64,000 nt of DNA. Source: Candidatus Abyssobacteria bacterium SURF_17. GTDB taxonomy: Bacteria > Abyssobacteria > SURF-5. The stretch is taken from NCBI GenBank assembly GCA_003598055.1, contig QZKI01000142.1, forward strand, positions 1 to 64,000. Direction: 5' to 3'. The position numbers and the translations under genes were made by a program. Shown here in pieces: positions 12,263-21,373 of the stretch. The notes beneath the pieces are model-generated. The model worked only from the letters and a program-made list of their open reading frames with translations, had not been told where the DNA came from and made no database searches. Position 1 is the first letter of the stretch. Every line of letters begins with the position of its first letter.

Positions 12263-13045
12263 ATGGCTACCCATCTCCGAGAACTCGTGCTCAATGAAGC
12301 GCGGGCCTTTGCGGTTTTCGCGAATGGTCGTCTCCACGACCACCGCTTCGCCGTGTCGCTCGTCTGCGAGGAACTTCTAGACAATCGTTATAATCGGGCA
12401 CACGTCATCGAGCCGGCGAACCTCACTGGCGAGTCTCTCGAGGAAATTTCCCGGGATTTCCACTCCGTACGAGTTCCGCTCCGGCTTGACCTTTTCTTGC
12501 CGATCCCGCCCGAGACGCAATCGCTCCTTGAGCGAAGGCAATTCGACCTCACTGAGGATCATGCTTCCGAGATGGTTCTCGGGAAATCGGCGACCGAATT
12601 GAGGAGAAACCGTGCCGTGCGGTTGGAACGACTGCCGCCGCATCTTGTGAACACATTTTCCACGCTCATGCTCAAGGCATATGACACGCCTCCGGATTTG
12701 ATTCCCACCCTCGCCTCGACTTTCCGTCACACGATTCCGCGGGCACTCAATCACAAGGGGGTCATTCTCTATCTGGCATCCCTTGAGTCGGAGCCCGTGG
12801 GCACGCTGTATGTGTTCTCGCAGGGAGGGGTGGGAGGCGTGTACAATCTGGCCGTCGCGCTGCATGCGCGCAGGCAGGGGGTGGCGACCACGCTTATGCT
12901 TCAGGCGATTGAGGATTCGTTGACGGCCGGAAACCACACGCTGTGCCTGCAGACCCGTGTCGGTTCATTCCAGGAGAGGTTCTTCGAGCGGCTCGGATTT
13001 CATACCATTGCACGTCGCAAGAGGGCGGTGCGGCGGCACGCGTAG
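12263..13045 (+). CDS. GNAT-family N-acetyltransferase
   Basis: VGTLYVFSQGGVGGVYNLAVALHARRQGVATTLMLQAIEDS acetyl-CoA motif; C-terminal FYERLGF-like FFERLGFHTI. Confidence 0.75.
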   Translation: MATHLRELVLNEARAFAVFANGRLHDHRFAVSLVCEELLDNRYNRAHVIEPANLTGESLEEISRDFHSVRVPLRLDLFLPIPPETQSLLERRQFDLTEDHASEMVLGKSATELRRNRAVRLERLPPHLVNTFSTLMLKAYDTPPDLIPTLASTFRHTIPRALNHKGVILYLASLESEPVGTLYVFSQGGVGGVYNLAVALHARRQGVATTLMLQAIEDSLTAGNHTLCLQTRVGSFQERFFERLGFHTIARRKRAVRRHA

Positions 13046-13100
13046 GCAAACGGCACAAGACCCCATCCGAAACTGTCCCGCAATTCACACCGTGGAATCT

Positions 13101-13183
13101 TTGTGGTTGCAAATTCATTCGCATAGTTTTCCCGGCACGTTGTCGCCATGCGCATGCGAATGAATTCGCACCTGCGGAATTAT
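13101..13183 (+). repeat. about 80 nt palindromic element, copy 1
   Basis: GCAAATTCATTCGCAT (13109-13124) pairs with ATGCGAATGAATTCGC (13154-13169) 15/16; a homologous element lies at 42561-42643. Confidence 0.6.
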
Positions 13184-13206
13184 CGGATAGTTTCATCCCT
13201 CTCATT

Positions 13207-14547
13207 TCATTGGAATTGCGGAAGATATTTCGCATGGGCGGTGAGCAGTTCGTCGAGCATCTTGTCGGGGTTGGTACACAGACGGCTCAAGGGGTCGTGG
13301 CGAAGAAAGTCGAGGGCCGCCGAGCGGTCACCCTCAAGCGCTGCCTTGACGATGAGGAACTGATTGTCGGCGTGGGGAAGCACGAAATCCCGGACCGCTT
13401 GAGGGAGTTTGATAGGCCCGAGCGGCTTGACCCTGTCATCGCCAACTTCTCCAAGCGTTTCGACGATTGCATCGCGAGGAAGGTTCTCCACTTGTCCCTC
13501 GTTTGGGAGGTTCAGTATCTCGGTTCGCGGCGGGCATGTGCCTGCCAATGCTGCGAGAATGTCTGAAATTGTCTCGCTCGATTTTTTCGCAGGGAAGGGG
13601 AATGCATCTTCGAGCATGCCGTGCACGTATGCGCGCATCGCGCCGAGCCATGAGCCGCTGCGTTCTTCGATGGAGGTGGGCTTTATCGCGTATCTTCTTT
13701 CGGTTTCCGCAAGGTTTCTCAGGTAGCCATCAAAGAACTCGACGATATGTCGGTCGCCGGCGGCAGGCAGGGACTGGTATTCCCTGAAAAGTTCCAGTTT
13801 GAGCTTCGCGCGGTCTATGGTGGAAGGCGCGAACATCTCCTTTACTTCTTCGTCTTGAACCTGGAATGGCGTTGGATTGCGCATCCACTCACGCAACATC
13901 TCGAAGCCGTCACGCCCATTTATTTGCAGGCTCAGGAGCCATATGAAATGGTTCACACCTGCCACCACCGGTTCCATCACGGCATCTTCTGGCAGTTGGA
14001 ACATGTTCCTCAGGATGTGGAGAACCCCCTGAAGCTCGTGGCACAGGCCGGTCGTCTTGATGCCGGTTGACTGCCTGACGGCGAGGCAGAGGGTGGCCAT
14101 GGGGTTCGTGTAGTTGATGAGCCATGCATTCGGGCAGAGTCGCTCCATGTTCTTTGCGATATTTACGAGGACCGGAATGCTTCTAAGCCCGCGAGCGAGG
14201 CCGCCGGGCCCGACGGTATCGCCGACGGTCTGGTTCACGCCGTACTTCGCGGGTATCTCGAGGTCTTTCTGCATTGCCTCGAACCCGCCGGTGGAAATCG
14301 TCACGATGACGAAATCCGCGCCCTGCAATGCCTCCTGTTCGGTGGTTGTGATGTTCAAGGTGCATCCGGATCTTTTTTCAGCAATCATTTTTTGGCCGAG
14401 GGAATGGATTACTGAGAGCGGTTCGGGCGCGATGTCTTCTAGCACGATGGCGCTGCCGTCGAGCTCGGGTGTGAACAGGATATCGCTGATAATGGTCGGG
14501 GCCCAGTTGTAACTGCCACCGCCGATGATGACTATTTTAGGCGCCAT
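13207..14547 (-). CDS. glycoside hydrolase family 4 (alpha-galactosidase/6-phospho-glucosidase/galacturonidase type)
   Basis: KIVIIGGGSYNWAPTIISD NAD-binding start, INYTNPMATLCLAV, GLCHELQG, AGVNHFIWL motifs. Confidence 0.88.
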   Translation of the reverse strand: MAPKIVIIGGGSYNWAPTIISDILFTPELDGSAIVLEDIAPEPLSVIHSLGQKMIAEKRSGCTLNITTTEQEALQGADFVIVTISTGGFEAMQKDLEIPAKYGVNQTVGDTVGPGGLARGLRSIPVLVNIAKNMERLCPNAWLINYTNPMATLCLAVRQSTGIKTTGLCHELQGVLHILRNMFQLPEDAVMEPVVAGVNHFIWLLSLQINGRDGFEMLREWMRNPTPFQVQDEEVKEMFAPSTIDRAKLKLELFREYQSLPAAGDRHIVEFFDGYLRNLAETERRYAIKPTSIEERSGSWLGAMRAYVHGMLEDAFPFPAKKSSETISDILAALAGTCPPRTEILNLPNEGQVENLPRDAIVETLGEVGDDRVKPLGPIKLPQAVRDFVLPHADNQFLIVKAALEGDRSAALDFLRHDPLSRLCTNPDKMLDELLTAHAKYLPQFQ

Positions 14548-14679
14548 TCTCAAATCCTTTTCTTAATCAAAGCCCCCAGCTTCCTGCATCCAACGAGGCC
14601 GATTATTCCACATTATACACTAAAATTCGCGCCGCAATTGTGAAACCGCCAACGGGCGCAACCGGGCGCACCAAAAGAA

Positions 14680-14708
14680 GAGGCCGCGGGGAAAGTCCCC
14701 GCGGCCTC
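14680..14708 (-). terminator. intrinsic terminator for pilMNOPQ
   Basis: Perfect 13-bp stem GAGGCCGCGGGGA-aag-TCCCCGCGGCCTC followed on the minus strand by TTCTTTT; 27 nt past the pilQ stop. Confidence 0.8.
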
Positions 14709-14734
14709 GCTGAGATACGTGTGGGCTATGTCAG

Positions 14735-17251
14735 TTAGCGGACTAGCTCAATTGTTGACGTTGGTTTCCGTGGCAGATTGCCAAGCTCGTCGAACTTGAT
14801 TCTCTGTTCTGCGAGCAGCGGCGCCGACTCAACGATGTGCACGGTGATGAACACGAGGAGCTCGATGTCACTCTTGTCACTACCGACACTGCGGAACGCG
14901 TACTTGACTCCGGGTAGATCGCCCAAGAGCGGGACTTTGGTCACGCTTTTCACAGCCCGATTGAGCCTGAGTCCACCCATCACAATGGTTTGATGGTTCC
15001 CGACAATGAGCGTTGTTTCCGCACGTCTCGTGTCTATTATGGGTACGCCGCTGGAGACCCTGCCGGTATCGAAGTTCTGCTCGGGAGCCAACCTCAGGAT
15101 AACGTGCCCATCGTGTGTTATCTGAGGCTCCACATCCAGCTTTGTCCCCACTTCCTTGAACGTTATGTTGGAGAGCTGGCCTCCTTCGCTGGTTTGTGTG
15201 ACATCATTGTACGGAATTTCCGTGATGATTTCGATGGAGGCCTTCTCATTATTGAGCGTGAGAATTTTCGGATTGGCCAAAATCCGAGAGTCGCGGTTCT
15301 CGACTTGCGCTTCCACGAACCCGTTCAGGTCGAAGTCACCAAAGAGCGTCGCGAACGTGACCTGGAGAGCACTGACGCCAACCGGCAAGGTGACATTGAC
15401 CTGGTCGGGAAAGGCGCTCCCTTCCTCTTCCCGTGTATTCAAGCTATTGTCTTCCGCATTCATCAGACCCCACGAGATGCCGAGGTCAGCATCGTCCGCC
15501 AGAACAGAGTCCATGATGAGGACCTCGATGAGCACCTGCTGGACGCGGCGGTCGATTTGAGGTATCAGCTCGCGGACTCGTTTCATGTTGTTCGGCACAT
15601 CGGTGACGATGAGCATATTGGTTCTTTCATCGGTTTCGATTTTGCCGTTTGGCGTGAGAAAGCTCTGGAGCGTTGCTTTGGCCTTATCGGCTGATGCATA
15701 GCTGAGCATGTAGGTTTCGGTTGCTGTTTCGATCGTTTGGCCTATCTGGGACAGCGGCAGCACCCGGATGATATTGCCCGTCTGGATGTAGCCGTATCCG
15801 TTCACATTCAGGATGGAGTTCAGGGCCACGTCGAAGGGGACGTCCACCAGTCTTACGGTGACGGTTCCGCGCACGTCTTTTCCCGCGAGGATGTTGAGGT
15901 TCCCTTTGCGTGCGAGGATATCGAGCACCGCGCTGAGCTCAGCATCCCTGAAGGTGAGTGTTACGAGGTTATCAGTGGTGACTAATCCCTGTTCGGGCTC
16001 TTCCTCTGCCGGAGCTTCCAGCGCTTCGACCATTGGCGCTGGCGTCTCAACTGGTTTCGCCTCAACCGCCACGGCGACAGGAGCAGCGGTGGGTGTTTCC
16101 ACTTCGAGCATCTGTTCTTCAGGCTGCTGTACCGGTTGTGTTTCTTCCGCCGGAACTGCCTCTTCATAGGCGGTGGTCTCGGCCTGCGCGAGCGTCTGTG
16201 TCACTTCCTCGGCTGGCTCTTCGGCAACCACCGCAGCAGGGGGCTCGCTCACCGTTTCGGCCTGCGGCGTTAGTGCTGCCAGCATCATGCGGTCTTCGGA
16301 AATGCTCTCTGTCGTTTCTTCGACGGGAGCGCTCTGCTCGACGACTTCCGCCTCGGGACTGTTCTCTTCGAGCGCGGGCGCCACAATGGACTGCTCGCTT
16401 ACAACCTCTTGCTCCGCGTCAACAATTTCGGAAATCGCGGGCGTTTCCTGCAGCACAACCTCTACCGTCTCGGTTTCTGTAACGATTTCCTGAGTGATTT
16501 CAGCAGGCGGCATTACGACAGTTTCTGTGTTGGCTGCCGACGTGTCCTCGGTCGGGAGGCTTTCTGCGCGCGGGCCAACGTCAACTACTGCGCGGGCAAC
16601 CGCGAACTCGACCTCGGGAGCATGAGTGTTCACGTGCACGGCGGGCACGGGAACCACCTCATGACGAATAGCCCGTTCCTCTGCCGTCGCAACTGGTGCT
16701 TCTGTTTCAGACGGCTCGGCCGTTTGGTTCACCGTCTTCGTTTTGGAGAAAGGAACCGATATGACGAGATTGTCGCCCTCATTCTTGATGTCGGGCGCCG
16801 TGCTATCATTCAGATAGAGCACGACCCGTGCGATGACGGAAGGGCTAACCCGGTACTGGCTGTTGCAAACCTTCTTAATGGGGTCGTCTTCGCCGAGCGC
16901 GAAAACCGGGGACGGCGAAAGATTAATGGTGTCGCGCAGGTCGATGACCAGCCTATTATCCTTCTTGTAGAAGTATGACTCGTAGGCGGGCACGCCGCTG
17001 AGCTGGAGCACCACGTCGATATTCTCGCCGCTCGGCGTGACATCGACGGAGTGGAGCGTACAGGATTCTTGAGCTGTCTTGACGACGGCGGGGTCAGAGC
17101 CGTCGAGGCCCAGGCGCTCAAGGTAATGCACCTTCCGCTGCTCGAGGCTTGTGCCCGCGAAGGTGCAAGGCGAAAGCAAGCCGACCAGGAGCACGACTGC
17201 GACTGCTGCCAGAACGATACGGTATCTGCTGTCACTCACGAGGCTGCCCAT
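14735..17251 (-). CDS. pilQ: type IV pilus secretin PilQ with AMIN domain and long acidic linker
   Basis: AMIN-like N-terminus, STN/secretin domain (NLVTLTFRDAELSAVLDILARKGNLNILAGKDVRGTVTVRL), C-terminal VPLLGDLPGVKYAFRS. Confidence 0.92.
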   Translation of the reverse strand: MGSLVSDSRYRIVLAAVAVVLLVGLLSPCTFAGTSLEQRKVHYLERLGLDGSDPAVVKTAQESCTLHSVDVTPSGENIDVVLQLSGVPAYESYFYKKDNRLVIDLRDTINLSPSPVFALGEDDPIKKVCNSQYRVSPSVIARVVLYLNDSTAPDIKNEGDNLVISVPFSKTKTVNQTAEPSETEAPVATAEERAIRHEVVPVPAVHVNTHAPEVEFAVARAVVDVGPRAESLPTEDTSAANTETVVMPPAEITQEIVTETETVEVVLQETPAISEIVDAEQEVVSEQSIVAPALEENSPEAEVVEQSAPVEETTESISEDRMMLAALTPQAETVSEPPAAVVAEEPAEEVTQTLAQAETTAYEEAVPAEETQPVQQPEEQMLEVETPTAAPVAVAVEAKPVETPAPMVEALEAPAEEEPEQGLVTTDNLVTLTFRDAELSAVLDILARKGNLNILAGKDVRGTVTVRLVDVPFDVALNSILNVNGYGYIQTGNIIRVLPLSQIGQTIETATETYMLSYASADKAKATLQSFLTPNGKIETDERTNMLIVTDVPNNMKRVRELIPQIDRRVQQVLIEVLIMDSVLADDADLGISWGLMNAEDNSLNTREEEGSAFPDQVNVTLPVGVSALQVTFATLFGDFDLNGFVEAQVENRDSRILANPKILTLNNEKASIEIITEIPYNDVTQTSEGGQLSNITFKEVGTKLDVEPQITHDGHVILRLAPEQNFDTGRVSSGVPIIDTRRAETTLIVGNHQTIVMGGLRLNRAVKSVTKVPLLGDLPGVKYAFRSVGSDKSDIELLVFITVHIVESAPLLAEQRIKFDELGNLPRKPTSTIELVR

Positions 17252-17257
17252 TTTTCC

Positions 17258-17806
17258 CTACTCCTCTCTGAAGATCAGATAGTAGCTGTTCCCATCTTTC
17301 ATGAACGTCACCGTGTCGTTGGTAATCTCGGCGATGAACGCCCCATCGTCTAACTGCTCTCCGACACCCACCACCTGATTGTTGACGATAGCCATCGGTT
17401 CAACTTCGTTCCAGACAATTCCTTCGATGGTATAGCCCATTGACAGCGCGTCGGTCGGGCCAAGGGCCACGTTTGCCGCTGGTCCACCGAATTTTCCTTC
17501 TTCGTCCTTGGCATCGGTAACCAGAGCAGTCATTGGGTCGCGAAAGTTGTTGCGGCGGAACGCGACGTCTTTCTCCGTAATGGTTGCGATGAGGCCCTCG
17601 TAATCAGATGTCGCCGACTCGGCCGGAATGCCCGCCAGGGACGCGGAAGACTGCAGCGACCGGGCGGCGGAAACAGCGGAAGCATCAGCGACTGCACCCA
17701 CTGCGTTCGTGCCTGAGGGTATAACGCCGCCGAACCGGTAGACAACCACACCGACTGCGACTATGCCGAGTACGATTGCAAGTACTGTTTTCTTATCCAG
17801 CTTCAT
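17258..17806 (-). CDS. pilP: type IV pilus assembly protein PilP
   Basis: Single TM N-terminus; YTIEGIVWNEVEPMAIVNNQVVGVGEQLDDG; operon position. Confidence 0.8.
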   Translation of the reverse strand: MKLDKKTVLAIVLGIVAVGVVVYRFGGVIPSGTNAVGAVADASAVSAARSLQSSASLAGIPAESATSDYEGLIATITEKDVAFRRNNFRDPMTALVTDAKDEEGKFGGPAANVALGPTDALSMGYTIEGIVWNEVEPMAIVNNQVVGVGEQLDDGAFIAEITNDTVTFMKDGNSYYLIFREE

Positions 17807-18411
17807 GACTGTGTCACCCCGCTTTCGCCAGTCTTTTCCTTGGTCACAAACATATAGGTGCTTATCACAAAGCTTGCCTCACTGCTTCCTTTGTCCTGCG
17901 GTCCGATGTCGAGGTCTTCGACTTTGATGAACCGGTTGCCGAACTCGAGACTGCGAAGGAATTCGCCAATCACGGGATACCCTCCGTTGACCCTGACTTT
18001 GAAGGGTATGCGCACGTAGAGTTCTTTTTCGTCCATGGGCTCCGCATTGATTGACATATACTTCATGCCGTTGAGCTCAGCTATTTGCTGGAACTGACTC
18101 AGCAATCTGGGGATCTCTTTATCGGTGGGAAGCTTATCCTCGAAGTTGGATATCTTCTGCTTCACCTGTTCGATTTCCTTGATCAGGCCGTCCCGTTTGG
18201 CCGCGATGAGTCGGGCTTCGTTCAACTCGCCCTGTGTTTTGCTTATCTCGACCCGCACTTGTTCAATCTCTCCCTTCACGACATTCAGCATGAGGAAGTA
18301 GGCTGCGGAGATGAGGATAAGCAGGAACAGCGCTCCTCCGATGATGACCCAGTCACCTTTCGTGATCACTCTATTCTTGAAGAAATCCATGATGGGGCTC
18401 CCACCTTTCAC
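17803..18411 (-). CDS. pilO: type IV pilus assembly protein PilO
   Basis: TM plus coiled coil, LPTDKEIPRLLSQFQQIAELNGM, PFKVRVNGGYPVIGEFL. Confidence 0.88.
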   Translation of the reverse strand: MKGGSPIMDFFKNRVITKGDWVIIGGALFLLILISAAYFLMLNVVKGEIEQVRVEISKTQGELNEARLIAAKRDGLIKEIEQVKQKISNFEDKLPTDKEIPRLLSQFQQIAELNGMKYMSINAEPMDEKELYVRIPFKVRVNGGYPVIGEFLRSLEFGNRFIKVEDLDIGPQDKGSSEASFVISTYMFVTKEKTGESGVTQS

Positions 18412-19064
18412 TGTTTGATCTCACAGTCCATTACGAACTTCATGACTGTATGTTCTTTGAATGCCTGTCTCTCGATGGAACGCATTTCGGGCCAAATGAA
18501 CCGTTTGGAAAAGACCTCATGCTGCTTTATGTTGTTTATGAGCTGCCCGACGAGCTCCAATCCTCGCTCACGGTCCGGCGAGAGCGCATACCCAGTCAGA
18601 CGGAGGGCCGGGAACGATTGGATCACCGTTTTCTGGATTGTGCGCGGCTGGCCCGGCTGAGTATTGGGATTAGGGACTTCGACTGTGACAGGACGTCTGC
18701 GGGAGCTCAGGCTCACATGGTCAAGCCACATCCCCTGGGGCACCAGGTCCGCGAGGACGTACAGTTCGTGCGACCAAACGGTGCGGCCGGTGGTGATCTG
18801 GGCGACTGCCTGCTCCTTCTGTGAAAGCAGCAGCTTGTCCTGCTCGAGCTGTTTGACTTGGTTGACGACATCCTCGAGCTTTGCGATATCTTCGCGAAGC
18901 TGAGCGAGTTCGTCCTTGCTCCGGCTGAGCTCGGCGTAAGTGGCCACTAAACCGCCGCTATACCAGAGCAGGAGCAAGGCGGCGAGCGCTGCAATGGCCA
19001 CGTGGGGAAGGAAATTCCGCTTTTTTGGAACCAGTTCTTTGGGAAGCAGGTTGATCCTAATCAT
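18408..19064 (-). CDS. pilN: type IV pilus assembly protein PilN
   Basis: MIRINLLP start, TM, coiled coil; overlaps its neighbours by 4 nt. Confidence 0.9.
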   Translation of the reverse strand: MIRINLLPKELVPKKRNFLPHVAIAALAALLLLWYSGGLVATYAELSRSKDELAQLREDIAKLEDVVNQVKQLEQDKLLLSQKEQAVAQITTGRTVWSHELYVLADLVPQGMWLDHVSLSSRRRPVTVEVPNPNTQPGQPRTIQKTVIQSFPALRLTGYALSPDRERGLELVGQLINNIKQHEVFSKRFIWPEMRSIERQAFKEHTVMKFVMDCEIKQ

Positions 19065-20251
19065 AGTTCTTCAATCCCCCTGGCCGCGAGGCCGACTGCC
19101 ACATTGAATTGGGCAGGGTTTTCCATCAAGTCTTTCACGTCAGGAGAGTCTTCCTCGACGATTAACGCCTGGGCGGGGCTGACGATTTCCACGGGGATGC
19201 CTGCCGCATCGGCAAGCGCCTGGTCGAGCCCCGGGAACATGGCAGTTCCGCCGCTCAGCAGGAGCCGGTCCACATTTTTTTCATAGAGTTGCTTTTCGTA
19301 ATAGTCGATCGATCTTCGGATTTCTCCGATGAGGCGATTCAGAGCCGGGCGAGTGGCGTTAACGAGACGGCTGACATCGTCGGTCTTCATCGACGCCATA
19401 GGTTCCGTTGATTCTTCTGCCCCGTCGGAAGCTGGCTGCCCCTCGAAGTTGTTAGTTTCGATGTCTTCACCCGGAGGGGAAACGTCGAGGGCTTCCAGCA
19501 TATTTTCGGCTGCTTTTGAGCCTGAATTCTTTGCGTAATTGACTTTCAGCCGCTCCGCCTCGGCGAAGTCGACCTTCATGAGTTTCTGGATGGCCGCCGT
19601 CAGGTCTCTGCCTCCGCGCGATATGTCACGCGTGAAGTTTGAGATTCCGTCGCGGCAGAAGTGGATATTGGTGGAGGAGGCCCCGATATTGACGAGCGCC
19701 ACGGTCTCGTTTGGCCGGAAGCCACCGTTTGCGTCGAACGCGTCTGCGATGGCGAGTGTGGTAACGCCGATGATATTGGCTGCGAGTCCGACTCCGCGCA
19801 AGAGGTCGACTGTTCTATTGATTGCTTCGTTCTTGGCTGCTACCAGAAGTATCTTAACAATTGTTTCACCGCGTTCCGCAATTTCCTCGAGCACGACCGA
19901 GTCCATGGAGACCTCGGCGAGGTCATACGGCAGGTTCTGGTCAGCCTCGAGCTCGATGGAGCTCTTGAGTTCCTCCGGCGGCATCTTCGGAAAACGGAGA
20001 TACCGGATGAACGTGTCTTGCCCAGGCAAGGCGGCGACGATAGCGGCCTTCTTCACCGTAAATCCGGAGGCAATGGTTCTCAGGGCCCTGATTGTTGCCT
20101 CGACACGCTTCTCGTCGTTCATATCCGAGTTCAGCGGCAGCAGAACGGCTTTGTCTATCTTTGCGCCGTCGCCAAACGCGGACATCTGAACGGCCTTGAC
20201 GGAATGAGTGCCGAGGTCAACTCCTATAGTTGTTTTTAGTTTAGCAAGCAT
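19061..20251 (-). CDS. pilM: type IV pilus assembly protein PilM
   Basis: TIGVDLGTHSVKAVQ actin-like ATPase; LLSGGTAMFPGLDQALAD; start taken at MLAKLKT with an AGGGGG Shine-Dalgarno. Confidence 0.92.
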   Translation of the reverse strand: MLAKLKTTIGVDLGTHSVKAVQMSAFGDGAKIDKAVLLPLNSDMNDEKRVEATIRALRTIASGFTVKKAAIVAALPGQDTFIRYLRFPKMPPEELKSSIELEADQNLPYDLAEVSMDSVVLEEIAERGETIVKILLVAAKNEAINRTVDLLRGVGLAANIIGVTTLAIADAFDANGGFRPNETVALVNIGASSTNIHFCRDGISNFTRDISRGGRDLTAAIQKLMKVDFAEAERLKVNYAKNSGSKAAENMLEALDVSPPGEDIETNNFEGQPASDGAEESTEPMASMKTDDVSRLVNATRPALNRLIGEIRRSIDYYEKQLYEKNVDRLLLSGGTAMFPGLDQALADAAGIPVEIVSPAQALIVEEDSPDVKDLMENPAQFNVAVGLAARGIEEL

Positions 20252-20324
20252 TGTCTGTCCCCCTTTGTCCGAAGGCGCTGACAAATTCCGCAACGCTCGG
20301 ACTTTTTGCCAGCGATTGGGGATT

Positions 20325-20342
20325 GAGCAAGAACGGTGCCAA
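20325..20342 (-). promoter_or_regulatory. candidate sigma-54 promoter of pilMNOPQ
   Basis: Minus strand TTGGCAC-CGTTC-TTGCTC: TGGCAC-N5-TTGC with the canonical -24/-12 spacing, about 75 nt upstream of the pilM start codon. Confidence 0.7.
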
Positions 20343-20923
20343 TTTTCGGCGGAAGGCATAAACACAAGTCGAATAATAAGTTACACACCTAAATCCTGAT
20401 TCGTCCGAATCTGTTGCATTACAAACTTGTACATCCGCCAGCGAATACGACAGGAAAAACTTTCCAGAAGTGGGTCTGGAAAACCAGGCCCAGCCTTATT
20501 CGCCAGACGGCGTTGCGGGTGTCTCCTCATAAGGATAACGTGCTTTCCCTTCAGCTCCCGTGTTCAAACAGAACCATCTGATAAATATTTACTTAGGAAG
20601 ATGAAGGAACGTTTGCAAAGGGAGCAGTGTCAACTTACTCTTGTGCTCGAAAGAGCCAAAAAATGCGTCAGATGCGTCTGCACTTTTTGTCGCGATTACA
20701 GAATTTGTGAAGTGCTGTGTACAATTTTCTGCCGCTGTCAAGCATCAGGTCGGAGACGGAAGAATCGGGCGGCACAGTCAATGCGGGTCTTTTTCCGGCG
20801 TTGTTTTCACAACCCCCGAGAGTTAACAAAAAGTTCGTTGACTACGTGGCGCTGACCAGCAAGACTGGAGAGAGGCGCGAGAATATCTCTGGCTGCGAGT
20901 ATCAAAGATTATGAGGTGACACC

Positions 20924-21373
20924 TTGAAAATGGGAGATGCGGACAGAAAACGTGTATTCAGATTGTTTGCGATGGGCATGACGCCTGAACAAGTAGTGGA
21001 GACGCTGCAGAGTTCGCCTCCGGCGAGCGGCGAGGTACGCATCTCGAAAGCGGAGGAGCTGTTGCAAACATATCTGGCGCTCCCGATTGGCGAGAAACTG
21101 CAGCTTACGCTGCTGCCGGAGTGGGTCTCGAACCGGACGCACCGACTCATAGATGACATTGCGGACCTCAAGCGCGTTGATGCTCTTCTCGCGACGACCG
21201 ATGATAAGAAGCTCGTATCGCTCCTTGATATCAAGCGCAGGATAAAGGAGCGGATGGCAAAGGAATGTTCAACGGGCGATGGGAGCGAACCGCACATTAC
21301 GGACAGTGATATAGAGAATGAGATCAACCGAATCCATGAGAAGGTCTGCGGTACTCCCCCGCCTCAGGAATGA
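20924..21373 (+). CDS. putative small terminase subunit-like protein
   Basis: Basic/helical about 150 aa protein directly upstream of and overlapping the large terminase; TTG start with GAGGTG Shine-Dalgarno; assignment is mostly by position. Confidence 0.5.
   Translation: MKMGDADRKRVFRLFAMGMTPEQVVETLQSSPPASGEVRISKAEELLQTYLALPIGEKLQLTLLPEWVSNRTHRLIDDIADLKRVDALLATTDDKKLVSLLDIKRRIKERMAKECSTGDGSEPHITDSDIENEINRIHEKVCGTPPPQE

Noticed and set aside
15982-16493. Plus-strand Ser/Ala/Val-rich ORFs inside pilQ
   Set aside because: Products of the low-complexity Glu/Thr-rich pilQ linker read antisense.
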